38,036 nucleotides of DNA, taken from contig VGLH01000022.1 of assembly GCA_016866785.1 (NCBI GenBank), forward strand, positions 1 through 38,036, in the 5' to 3' direction. This stretch comes from Candidatus Poribacteria bacterium (GTDB lineage Bacteria; Poribacteria; WGA-4E; GCA-2687025). This document shows, in pieces, positions 18,443 through 25,987 of the stretch. Every line of letters begins with the position of its first letter. Positions within the stretch are counted from its first letter, which is position 1. The notes below the pieces were generated by a model. That model saw nothing but the letters and a program-made list of their open reading frames with translations, was not told the origin of the DNA and did not search any database. The translations under genes were made by a program, and so were the position numbers.

Positions 18443-18832
18443 ATGGCGGATTACACTTGGGGAACCGGGCGACGGAAGACGGCAACCGCGCGCGTGCGCA
18501 TCCGGCCTGGCGCTGGTGCCTTCGTCGTCAACGGGCGCGAGATCGACAACTACTTCGCGCGGCCAGTACACCGAATGCTGGCGCAGGAGCCGCTCCGCAC
18601 GATCGCGGGCGCGGCGCAGTTCGACGTCTTCGTGAATGTGAAGGGCGGCGGAGACTCGGGTCAGGCTGGAGCGATCCAGCACGGTCTGGCTCGCGCGCTG
18701 GAGTCCTACAACCACGACTGGCGTCCGGCGCTTAAGTCGAACGGCTTCCTGACGCGAGACGCGCGCATGGTCGAGCGTAAGAAGCCCGGACGTCCCGGCG
18801 CCCGCAAGCGGTTCCAGTTCTCCAAGCGCTAG
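18443..18832 (+). CDS. rpsI: 30S ribosomal protein S9
   Basis: 129 residues with the family landmarks: [17 protein letters not shown] at the start, [33 protein letters not shown] and the basic C-terminus [17 protein letters not shown] whose final SKR reaches the P-site tRNA. The start is set by CAGGAG 12 bases upstream. It sits between rplM and purA and is probably in the same transcript. Confidence 0.96.
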   Translation: MADYTWGTGRRKTATARVRIRPGAGAFVVNGREIDNYFARPVHRMLAQEPLRTIAGAAQFDVFVNVKGGGDSGQAGAIQHGLARALESYNHDWRPALKSNGFLTRDARMVERKKPGRPGARKRFQFSKR

Positions 18833-18873
18833 GCGGTTCCTGCCGTTCGACGCGCCCTGCCCTGGATGGCATC

Positions 18874-20145
18874 ATGCGGAACACCTTTGTCGTCGGCAGT
18901 CAGTGGGGCGACGAGAGCAAGGGCAAGTTCGTCGATATCCTCGACGAACACGCCGATGTCGTCGCTCGGGGTCAGGGCGGTCCCAACGCGGGACACACGG
19001 TCGTCGTGGATGGTGAGACGTTCAAGTTCCACCTTCTGCCGTCCGGCGTTGTGCGCCCCAACCTGCTGAACGTCGTCGGCAACGGCGTCGTGATCGCGTG
19101 CGAGAAGCTCCTGGAGGAGATCGACACGCACGTCGCGCGGGGCTATGCGATCGGCGACAACCTCATCATCAGCGACCGCGCCCATCTCATTCTGCCGTAC
19201 CACCTCTGGGCGGACGCGCTGAACGAAGAGAACCAGAAGTCGCGCCTCGGAACGACCCGTCGCGGCGTCGGGCCTGCCTACGCAGACAAGGCGCGACGCG
19301 TGACTGGCGTCCGCATGTGCGACCTGATGGACTTCGACGCCTTCCAGAAGAAAGTCTTGCAGAGCCTGTCGTATCATGCCGCGAGCATGGCTGCCGCTGG
19401 CGAGACGTTCGACGCGGACGCGTTCTTCGAGCGGTACCGCGGCTACGCCGACCGCCTGCGGCCTCACGTGACGGACACGTCGCGCGTTCTGCACGAGGCG
19501 CGTCAGACCGGCAAGGTGATCGTGTTCGAAGGAGCCCAGGGCACGCTGCTGGACGTCGACTTCGGCAGCTATCCGTTCGTCACGTCCTCGAACACGACGG
19601 TCGGCGGCGTCTGCGCAGGGCTGGGCGTGCCGGCGCAAGCCATCGACGACGTGCTCGCCGTCGTCAAGGCGTACACGACGCGCGTTGGCGAGGGCCCGTT
19701 CCCGACGGAGATGGACGCTGAGGCCGGCGAAGCGGTTCGCCGGGCAGGCAACGAGTACGGCACGACGACCGGTCGTCCGCGCCGATGCGGATGGCTCGAT
19801 ATCGTCGGGTTGCGGTTCGCGTCGCGTCTCAACGGATTCACGCAGCTCGCCATCGCCAAGCTAGATGTGTTGGACGGCGTCGAGACGCTTCGGATCGGCG
19901 TCGGTTACGAGTGCCGTGGCAGGCGCGTCGATGACTTCCCGGCGTCTCTTGCCGAGCTGCAGGAGTGCCGCCCGATCTACGAGGAACACGCAGGCTGGCT
20001 GTCGGACACGACGAAGTGCCGCAAGCCCGAAGACCTGCCGGCGAACGCTCGGAGCTACATCGCGCGGATCGAGGAGTTGCTCGAAGCTCCCGTGACGATG
20101 GCGTCAGTCGGGCCCGCCCGCCACGAGACTATCTTCATGAAATGA
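18874..20145 (+). CDS. purA: adenylosuccinate synthetase
   Basis: 423 residues. The enzyme joins IMP and aspartate using GTP in AMP synthesis. It has the N-terminal phosphate-binding loop GSQWGDESKGK, GGPNAGHTV, the GTTRRGVGPAYADK segment, VFEGAQGTLLDVDFGSYPFVTSSNT, TRVGEGPFPTE and the C-terminal TKCRKPEDLPANARSYI guanine-binding region. One oddity: the loop reads GDESKGK where E. coli has GDEGKGK, so a loop glycine is serine. All other catalytic segments look normal, so I expect an active enzyme. The gene begins 41 bases after rpsI and lies in the same direction; a weak hairpin follows it. Confidence 0.95.
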   Translation: MRNTFVVGSQWGDESKGKFVDILDEHADVVARGQGGPNAGHTVVVDGETFKFHLLPSGVVRPNLLNVVGNGVVIACEKLLEEIDTHVARGYAIGDNLIISDRAHLILPYHLWADALNEENQKSRLGTTRRGVGPAYADKARRVTGVRMCDLMDFDAFQKKVLQSLSYHAASMAAAGETFDADAFFERYRGYADRLRPHVTDTSRVLHEARQTGKVIVFEGAQGTLLDVDFGSYPFVTSSNTTVGGVCAGLGVPAQAIDDVLAVVKAYTTRVGEGPFPTEMDAEAGEAVRRAGNEYGTTTGRPRRCGWLDIVGLRFASRLNGFTQLAIAKLDVLDGVETLRIGVGYECRGRRVDDFPASLAELQECRPIYEEHAGWLSDTTKCRKPEDLPANARSYIARIEELLEAPVTMASVGPARHETIFMK

Positions 20146-20146
20146 C

Positions 20147-20164
20147 GCCGCGCCTCCGCGCGGT
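20147..20164 (+). terminator. weak hairpin after purA
   Basis: GCCGCGC pairs with GCGCGGT (one G-T pair) around a CTCC loop, directly after the purA stop. No T-run follows, so this is a possible but weak terminator ahead of tRNA-Lys. Confidence 0.3.
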
Positions 20165-20181
20165 TGTCGCCCTGCCGGTAT

Positions 20182-20257
20182 GACCCGTTAGCTCAGTCGG
20201 AAGAGCATCTGACTTTTAATCAGGTGGTCCTGGGTTCGAGTCCCAGACGGGTCACCA
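20182..20257 (+). tRNA. tRNA-Lys (UUU)
   Basis: A complete cloverleaf of 76 bases with encoded CCA. The acceptor stem GACCCGT (20182-20188) pairs with ACGGGTC (20247-20253), then discriminator A and CCA. The D arm is AGCTCAGTCGGAAGAGC. The anticodon stem TCTGA/TCAGG (last pair weak) encloses loop CTTTTAA with anticodon TTT at 20215-20217. The T arm is CTGGGTTCGAGTCCCAG. Confidence 0.95.
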
Positions 20258-20266
20258 TCCCCGCTT

Positions 20267-20282
20267 CGGCCGTTGTCGGCCG
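20267..20282 (+). terminator. hairpin after tRNA-Lys
   Basis: CGGCCG, loop TTGT, CGGCCG: a 6-bp perfect stem beginning 10 bases after the tRNA, followed by a TGTCTACCTT tract. It fits a tRNA transcript terminator and lies just before the promoter of the next gene. Confidence 0.5.
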
Positions 20283-20290
20283 TGTCTACC

Positions 20291-20319
20291 TTGACAGTCT
20301 CCAGCCTCGCCGGTATGCT
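20291..20319 (+). promoter_or_regulatory. promoter of yggT, probably giving a leaderless mRNA
   Basis: A perfect TTGACA at 20291-20296, 17-base spacer and TATGCT at 20314-20319. The expected transcription start (about 7 bases on) falls at 20326-20327, the first base of the yggT ATG, so the message would have little or no leader. No Shine-Dalgarno is visible upstream of that ATG. Confidence 0.6.
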
Positions 20320-20326
20320 GGGATCG

Positions 20327-20611
20327 ATGGATATAGAAGCGGTTCTCCCGATCTTCCGACTGGTCCGGCTCGCGGTTCAGGCATATCAGGGCCTCATCAT
20401 CGCCAGCGTGCTCCTCTCGTGGTTTACGCTAGGCGGCAGCGGTCATCCGAGCATCTACCGCGCACAGGAGTTCCTCCACCGGGTCACCGACCCCTTCATG
20501 GCTCCCATCCGGCAAGTGCTGATGCCGCTGACGATGCGCATCGGGCTGGACGTCTCACCGATCATCGCGCTCTTCTTCCTGAGCTTCATCATCAACTGGC
20601 TGCCGGGCTGA
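20327..20611 (+). CDS. YggT family membrane protein
   Basis: 94 residues with two membrane segments: about 15-32 (LAVQAYQGLIIASVLLSW) and about 72-90 (VSPIIALFFLSFIINWL). The signature between them, FLHRVTDPFMAPIRQVLMP, is the YggT/Ycf19 motif (P-x-x-P-I-R/I). These small inner-membrane proteins are linked to cell division and osmotic tolerance, but the biochemical function is unknown. I chose ATG 20327 because the promoter points to it; ATG 20315 is in frame but lies inside the -10. Its last 57 bases overlap the 3' end of the minus-strand GH5-like gene. Confidence 0.8.
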   Translation: MDIEAVLPIFRLVRLAVQAYQGLIIASVLLSWFTLGGSGHPSIYRAQEFLHRVTDPFMAPIRQVLMPLTMRIGLDVSPIIALFFLSFIINWLPG

Positions 20612-21619
20612 ACCCGCGCGCCGTCCGCACGGGGACGCGACCGCGCGGAACGTCTCGATCTCCGCCGGATCGTAGGGCTCGCCGTTCGCCCGCAACAGGT
20701 CGTGGAACCAGACGTCCGGTTCCGGCGCTCCTTGGGGGGAACCCCACGGGAAGTGCGTTTGGATGCGCCCGTTCACCAGTCCCCAGCAGAAGCAGCCCAC
20801 CTTCTCCCGACGGAACACCGGCAGATGCGTCGCGACGTGGCTCCCTCCCGTGCGGCGAAGCCACTCGGTGTTGATGATCGGCCGGCCGTGCTCTCTGAGC
20901 ACTCCGATGTGCGCTTCGACCGCGTTCAGGTCGCCGTAGTTGTGGAACGTGACGACGTCTGAGAGCTCCAGCGACGCCCGGTTCAGGTTGGGCAGGGCGT
21001 CCGTCCAGACGCCGACGGACAGTGGTTGCGACGGCGATGCGCTTCTCGCCCACTGGAACGACGCTTGGACCAAGGGCAGGCTCGTGTCGCCCATGCGTTC
21101 GTTGCCAGGCTCGTTGTAGAGGTCCCACAGCAGGATGCGCTCGTCGTCGGCGAAGGCTCCGACGAGCTCCGCCACATAGGCTTCGAGCCGGTCCCACGCC
21201 GACCGATCCGCGATGCGGTCGTGACCCGGGCTGGGCGTCCAGCCGCTGTTGTGGACGCCGGGCACCGGCTCGTCCTGCCGACCGAGATAGGGCTGCTTTC
21301 CGGCGAACGCGCAGTCATCGAAGAGCACGGGCATCGTCGCGATGCCGTGACGGCCGGCGATCGACAAGAACTCTCCAAGGCGTTTGGACATGCCCGCTGG
21401 GTCGTCGTCCCAGACGACGTACTGGATGAACACGCGGCAGGCGTTCATCCCGAAAGATGCTGTCCAACCGAGCTCGCGGTCGATCGTCTCCGGGTCGAAA
21501 GCCTCCTGCTGCCACATCTCCGTCGAGTTCACGGCGACGCTCGGGACGTAGTTGAACCCACAGATCCAGTCCCGGTCGCGGTACCACGCCGCCGCCCGAT
21601 CCGCCGACCATCTCTCCAT
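20555..21619 (-). CDS. GH5-like glycoside hydrolase (TIM-barrel cellulase family)
   Basis: 354 residues forming a GH-A clan (beta/alpha)8 barrel. The acid/base glutamate is E170 in LLWDLYNEPGNE and the likely nucleophile is E252 in PIINTEWLRR, the two barrel-end glutamates expected for GH5/cellulase-like enzymes. GFNYVPSVAVNSTEMW near the start and VTFHNYG at about 223-228 also fit. No signal peptide is visible, so it would act in the cytoplasm on imported oligosaccharides or glycosides. ATG 21619 has a GGGAGG site. It begins 20 bases after the DapA-like gene and so is the third gene of an operon with the enolase-superfamily enzyme. Its 3' end overlaps yggT. Confidence 0.75.
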   Translation of the reverse strand: MERWSADRAAAWYRDRDWICGFNYVPSVAVNSTEMWQQEAFDPETIDRELGWTASFGMNACRVFIQYVVWDDDPAGMSKRLGEFLSIAGRHGIATMPVLFDDCAFAGKQPYLGRQDEPVPGVHNSGWTPSPGHDRIADRSAWDRLEAYVAELVGAFADDERILLWDLYNEPGNERMGDTSLPLVQASFQWARSASPSQPLSVGVWTDALPNLNRASLELSDVVTFHNYGDLNAVEAHIGVLREHGRPIINTEWLRRTGGSHVATHLPVFRREKVGCFCWGLVNGRIQTHFPWGSPQGAPEPDVWFHDLLRANGEPYDPAEIETFRAVASPCGRRAGSARQPVDDEAQEEERDDR

Positions 21620-21639
21620 CAAGTTGCCTCCCTGCCGTG

Positions 21640-22539
21640 CTAGACGGTAAAGAGCGGCGACACGTCGGCGAGGATCGCGTCGAGCTCCCGGTGGTCCTCC
21701 TCGTCGAGCGGGATCGAACCGGGCATGCGCATCCCGGCAGAGGAAATGACGCCCCTCCGCACGAGGACCTCCTTGCACACGGGCAGCCCCAGGATGAGGA
21801 CGAGGTTCAGCAAGGGGAGCAGGCTGTTGAACAGCCTCCGCGCCTCCGCCTCGTCGCCGGACATGTAGGCGTTCCATATGCGAACGTGGACGTCCACCGC
21901 CTCGACGGCGGGCATGAACCCGACCGCGCCTCGGCGAAGCTCCGAGAGCATCCAGCGGTTGTGCGCGCCGCCAAACACGCCGGAGCACGCCGCGCCGACC
22001 GACTGCACGAGCGCCCCGATGTTGTGGGCGCTGGGGTGCATCTCCTCCTTGACGTAGCGGATGTTCTCAACCGACGCAAGCAGCTCGGAGATGAGCCCGA
22101 CATCCATCGTCGCGTGCGAGTGCTGGATGAACACCGGAAGCCGCGATGCCTCGGCGATGCCTTCGTAGTAAGCGCGGAACTCATCGCGGGGCTTGTCGGT
22201 GCGCGTCTCGGGCGGGAGCGCGATGACGGCGTCCGCGCTGGCGTCGGCGGCGTGACGCGCGTGCTCGACCGCCTCTTCGCGGTTCGTCGCTGCCACGCCC
22301 GCGACGACGGTGATCCTTCTCGCCGCCGCTCCGACGACCACTTCGACGAGCCGACATCTTTCATCGCGCGTCAGGTACTGGTACTCGCTGCCGAGCACGG
22401 GGAACACGACGCCATGCGCTCCGGCGCGGACGCAGAAGTCCACTTCGCGGGCGAGGCTCGCTTCGTCCAACGCGCCGTCGGCGTCCAGCGGCGTCTGGAG
22501 AACCGGGAAGATGCCTCGGAAAGGCTCTTGGGGGTTCAT
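21640..22539 (-). CDS. DapA-like aldolase (dihydrodipicolinate synthase family)
   Basis: 299 residues of the class I aldolase family that includes dihydrodipicolinate synthase, N-acetylneuraminate lyase and KDG/KDPG-type aldolases. The Schiff-base lysine is K164 in IRYVKEEMHP and the early FPVLQTPLDADG and GVVFPVLGSEYQYLT match the family's pyruvate-binding region. Where DapA and NanA have YN-x-P before the lysine, this protein reads VFIQHSHATM, so the usual tyrosine is missing and the substrate or mechanism probably differs. It starts 3 bases after the enolase-superfamily gene and is followed 20 bases later by the GH5-like gene, which suggests breakdown of a sugar acid into pyruvate plus an aldehyde. 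Confidence 0.85.
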   Translation of the reverse strand: MNPQEPFRGIFPVLQTPLDADGALDEASLAREVDFCVRAGAHGVVFPVLGSEYQYLTRDERCRLVEVVVGAAARRITVVAGVAATNREEAVEHARHAADASADAVIALPPETRTDKPRDEFRAYYEGIAEASRLPVFIQHSHATMDVGLISELLASVENIRYVKEEMHPSAHNIGALVQSVGAACSGVFGGAHNRWMLSELRRGAVGFMPAVEAVDVHVRIWNAYMSGDEAEARRLFNSLLPLLNLVLILGLPVCKEVLVRRGVISSAGMRMPGSIPLDEEDHRELDAILADVSPLFTV

Positions 22540-22542
22540 GGG

Positions 22543-23700
22543 CTACTCCACGACGCGGTTGTCGTTGATGTAGTCCCAGACGATGCGGTACCCCATGCCC
22601 GGCTCCTGCGGCACGGCCACGTAGCCGTCGGCGTCCATCGGGTCGCAGATCGCCTCGAGATAGGGCGGCGGCGTCTCCGTGTCAACGCCGGGAGCGAGCA
22701 GGCCGCGCTCGTAGTACTCGCAGGTGTCCTCGCTCGTCGCGCCGAGAATCTGGAGGTTCCCGAAGCCGCTCATGTGGATCTCGCACTTGACGCCGTAAGC
22801 CTCGCAGATGGAGACCATCTTCTTGACGCCCGTGATGCCGCCGCGCAGGACGTCGATGCGGCTCATGTCGGACGCGCGCCGACGGATCCAGTCCGCCCGC
22901 GTGTAGACGCTCCCGGCGGCGATCTCCGGCGATAGGATGGGGATGTCGAGCTCCGCCGTGAGCTTCTCGTAGGCGGCGACGCGGTACTCCGACATGGGGT
23001 GCTCGTACCAGTAGAAGTCGAGCCGTTCGAGCTCGCGCCCGACGCGGTAGGCTTCCTCGTAAGTGCGGTAGGTTCCCCACGGGTCGAAGCTCAGCACCAT
23101 GTCGGAACCGACGCGCGCCCGGACCGCTCGGCAGACCTCGATATCCTGCTCGATATGCGATGGCCGCCCTGGGTCGGGAACCCGCTTCACGGGGTCCCAG
23201 AAGTAGTAGGGGTGAATCTTGTAGTGGGTGTACCCTTGCGCCCGGCACGCGGCGGCGTGTTCCGCGTAGTCTTCGGGGGAACCCATGTTGGGGTACGTGC
23301 TGGCGTAGGCTTTGACGCGGTCGCGGCATCCGCCGAGGAGCTTGTGGATCGGCACGCCGAACGCGCGCCCCTGCAAGTCCCAGAGAACCATGTCGAGCAG
23401 GCTGATGAGGTTCTCATCGACGTTGGCGACCCAGAGCCAGTGCCAGAACCGCTCGCGGTCGAAAGGGTCCTGACCCAGGATCATGTGCTTGAGGCGGCCG
23501 CGAACGGCTCCGCGCTGCTCCGGCGAGAGCCCGTCGAGGTCGCCGTGACCGCTCCCGCCGAAGTAGTAGCCTTCGGCTCCTTCGTCGGTGATGACCTTCG
23601 TCAGCGTCTGAACGGTCGTCGCGTCGGGATAGGCTCGCCCGTTGCCGAACACAGGTCGCGGCGTGCGGAACGGAATCACTTGGAGATCGACGACTTTCAT
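22543..23700 (-). CDS. enolase-superfamily dehydratase/racemase (mandelate racemase group)
   Basis: 385 residues. The mandelate-racemase type active site is visible: K161-x-H163 (HYKIHPYY), metal ligands D206 (LSFDPWGTY), E233 (WYEHPMSEY) and E259 (LSPEIAAGS), then the D283 (RIDVLRGGIT) and H309 (CEIHMSGFGN) dyad. This set suits acid-sugar dehydratases such as galactonate or gluconate dehydratase, which make 2-keto-3-deoxy acids. The DapA-like gene next to it would then cleave the product. ATG 23700 is preceded by GAGG. It is the first gene of a three-gene minus-strand operon. The exact sugar acid is not deducible. Confidence 0.85.
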   Translation of the reverse strand: MKVVDLQVIPFRTPRPVFGNGRAYPDATTVQTLTKVITDEGAEGYYFGGSGHGDLDGLSPEQRGAVRGRLKHMILGQDPFDRERFWHWLWVANVDENLISLLDMVLWDLQGRAFGVPIHKLLGGCRDRVKAYASTYPNMGSPEDYAEHAAACRAQGYTHYKIHPYYFWDPVKRVPDPGRPSHIEQDIEVCRAVRARVGSDMVLSFDPWGTYRTYEEAYRVGRELERLDFYWYEHPMSEYRVAAYEKLTAELDIPILSPEIAAGSVYTRADWIRRRASDMSRIDVLRGGITGVKKMVSICEAYGVKCEIHMSGFGNLQILGATSEDTCEYYERGLLAPGVDTETPPPYLEAICDPMDADGYVAVPQEPGMGYRIVWDYINDNRVVE

Positions 23701-23815
23701 CGGATACCTCGATTCGGTGGGGTTGGCTTGGCGATCAGCACGGGAATCGCCACGTCGGCGATACTAGCACGGAACGCGCCTCGCCCGTGACGGCGAGTCA
23801 GGCGGCTGCTGACGC

Positions 23816-24373
23816 TCAGAAGATCAGGTGCGCCTCCCGATCCCAATCGCGGGCGAGCTCAGGATCATCGGCGCGGCGAAGCAGGCTGTAGTCGATGTAC
23901 GGGTACTTGAGCGCGTGACCGACATCGACGCTGTGGTCGCCGCGCTTCTCCCAGTAGACTGCCTGCACGGGCTGCAGATCGCTCGGCCGGTGGTCGGGAA
24001 TGGGCCGCGAGTCCGGGTCGGGCCCGCGCTGCGTCACCGTGACGTACTTCAGGAACGCGGTGCGGCACGATTCCGCCCACTCACTCAGTCGCGCTTCCAA
24101 CGCTTGGACATCCAACCGACGCAGCAGTCGGCTCAACCAGCCCTTGCAGGGAACGCGATCCTGGGTGAATCCCAACAATTCCAACAACTCAGTGCCGTAG
24201 TGAACTGTCCATTCCGACATCGCCGAATAAGAATAAGACGTGTAGCCGCACAGCGCCGCGACGCACATCATCAGAAGAAGAATGGCCCCCAGCGGATGGC
24301 GCTTGCCCTGTGGATGGTGCGGGTCGTCCACTTGTGCGTAGATGGCTCGTAGGGGAGCCCAATCGGGCCGCAT
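23816..24373 (-). pseudogene. ISAs1-type transposase, N-terminal domain only
   Basis: 185 residues. The first half matches the DDE_Tnp_1-associated N-terminal domain of ISAs1/H-repeat transposases: VDDPHHPQGKRHPLGAILLLMMCVAALCGYTSYSYSAMSEW, then RVPCKGWLSRLLRRLDVQALEARLSEW. The catalytic DDE domain that should follow (about 200 more residues, starting with VDGK) is absent. Instead the chain continues with about 90 residues (GPDPDSRPIPDHRP onward) that I do not recognise and that may be an out-of-frame or fused piece. The start has a strong GAGGAG-type ribosome-binding site. It is most likely a decayed IS copy, though a reused N-terminal domain is possible. Confidence 0.65.
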
Positions 24374-24467
24374 GACTCCTGTCTCCTCTCCGATGAACCA
24401 ACAGGATCATAGACCCAACTCCCCTCCCACCGAAAACGGAACAGCCCTTACCAGAGCGGCACGCCTC

Positions 24468-24495
24468 TTGATCGCCCAGGTTGGGGTGGTAGAAT
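24468..24495 (+). promoter_or_regulatory. promoter of the Gfo/Idh/MocA gene
   Basis: TTGATC at 24468-24473, 16-base spacer and TAGAAT at 24490-24495 (five of six consensus bases). The predicted start near 24502 leaves a leader of about 48 bases to ATG 24550. Confidence 0.5.
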
Positions 24496-24549
24496 CGTCC
24501 GCGTCCGAGCCCCAGCGTCCCGACTCACTCCACGCGAAAGGCAACGCGG

Positions 24550-25788
24550 ATGGAAGTTCTCCGGATGGCGGTCATCGGGACCGGCGGTCGCGCGCAGTCA
24601 CACCTCGCCACGATCCCGAAGCTCGCGGACCGGTACGTGTTGTGCGGCGTCTGCGACCTCGACGCGGAGCGAGCGAAGTCCGCTGGCGAGTCGCGCGGCG
24701 TGCCGTGGTTCGTGGACTCCGAAGAGCTGCTCGACAAGGCGAAGCCGCACGTCGTCCTCATCGGGCTGCCGCCGGAGGGTCACCACATCGTCGTGGCGCA
24801 GGCGGCGTCGAGGGGCATCCACAGCATCAGCGAGACGCCGATGTCGTTCAGCCTGGCGTGCGCCAAGCGGATGATCGACGACTCCGCACGGTACGGAACG
24901 GCGCTCGAAGTGAGCGAGAACGTCCGCCGTTGGCCCCTGGAACGGTTCAAGCGAGCCGTGATCGGCAGCGGCGCTCTGGGCGAAGTGACGCAGATCCACT
25001 GCTGGTACGGGAGCGGCATCTACCACGGCATCAGCGCGGTGCGGAACGCCGCGCGAGCGGAAGCCGTGCGCATCGTCGGGTCGGCTCAGAACGTCCAGGT
25101 GGACGGGCGCTGGTTCGACCCGTTCATCCGCCGGTCCGTCGGGAACGATCCCCGGACGCCCCAGGCGCCGAAGAACCCGCCGTCTGGTTCCCGTGTCGCC
25201 ACATGGGAGCTCGGCGTCGTAACGTTCGCGAACGGCGTCTGCGCGGTCATTCAGTATCCACCGGCGCGCGTGCGCGGCAACTACTGGGAGGTCTACCTGA
25301 CCGGCGGAGAGATGGTCGCGGGAGACTTCTACCGCTATACCGAGGGCGGGCGCGAGGCAGTGCCCTACGAGACCGTCCACACGGAAGTGGACGGCGTTCG
25401 CACGATCGACCACATGAAGCTGACGGCTCCTGGGCTCCCGGAAGCGATCTGGGAGAACCCGCACAAGGGCTATCCGCTTTCTGACACGGACGACATCGCG
25501 CGCGCCGACGCGATGATCAGCGTCCATCGGAACGTCACAGAAGGGGCAGAGCTCGACTACGGCGGGATCGGGGGCTACCGCGACCTGGAAGTGATGATCG
25601 GGACCCGCGAGTCGGCTCTGCGGGGGAACCAGCCGGTCCCCGTGCCGATCTCGCTCCCCATCGACTACGACCGCATCCAGCACGCGGCGTTTGCCGAGCG
25701 GTATGGGCACGATCCGCTGGACTTGGTGGGGTCGTCGGACTTCCGTCAGGAGGCGAAGATCAGCGCCGAGGTCGGCAGCATCCGATGA
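24550..25788 (+). CDS. Gfo/Idh/MocA family NAD(P)-dependent oxidoreductase
   Basis: 412 residues. The Rossmann dinucleotide-binding site is MAVIGTGGRAQSHL (G10-x-G12-G13) followed by the acidic end of beta-2 at VCDLDAERAKSAG. The family's C-terminal alpha/beta domain follows from about 130. The motif that normally reads EKP, whose lysine is catalytic, here reads SETPMSF (E95-T96-P97), so the lysine is replaced by threonine. The protein may therefore be a non-standard dehydrogenase, a glycosidase-like NAD-dependent variant or a binding protein. It has a promoter at 24468-24495 and stands alone, next to sugar-acid genes. Confidence 0.85.
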   Translation: MEVLRMAVIGTGGRAQSHLATIPKLADRYVLCGVCDLDAERAKSAGESRGVPWFVDSEELLDKAKPHVVLIGLPPEGHHIVVAQAASRGIHSISETPMSFSLACAKRMIDDSARYGTALEVSENVRRWPLERFKRAVIGSGALGEVTQIHCWYGSGIYHGISAVRNAARAEAVRIVGSAQNVQVDGRWFDPFIRRSVGNDPRTPQAPKNPPSGSRVATWELGVVTFANGVCAVIQYPPARVRGNYWEVYLTGGEMVAGDFYRYTEGGREAVPYETVHTEVDGVRTIDHMKLTAPGLPEAIWENPHKGYPLSDTDDIARADAMISVHRNVTEGAELDYGGIGGYRDLEVMIGTRESALRGNQPVPVPISLPIDYDRIQHAAFAERYGHDPLDLVGSSDFRQEAKISAEVGSIR

Positions 25789-25836
25789 CAGGCGGGACCG
25801 GCCGTCGGTCCGTAGGTGCGGATCGCCCAATAGGCG

Positions 25837-25865
25837 TTGACAGGACTCCCGACTTCTGTTAGTGT
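25837..25865 (+). promoter_or_regulatory. promoter of the first tandem secreted-protein gene
   Basis: A perfect TTGACA at 25837-25842, 17-base spacer and TAGTGT at 25860-25865. The predicted start is near 25872, giving a leader of about 115 bases before ATG 25988. The -10 is only a half match, but the -35 and spacing are ideal. Confidence 0.45.
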
Positions 25866-25987
25866 GATAGATGCGTGGGTCGTTGCCAGGGGTGGGTGCG
25901 CCCGCCGTGGCGTCCGTTCGACGAGCGATGGGACGCCGGAAAGCGCGCCTCGGAAATGAGCGTAACGCTCGTGCCAGGAGGGATGCA

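Noticed and set aside
20612-20874. Plus-strand frame downstream of yggT
   Set aside because: It is antisense to the GH5-like gene and in a different frame from yggT, with arginine/proline-rich composition.
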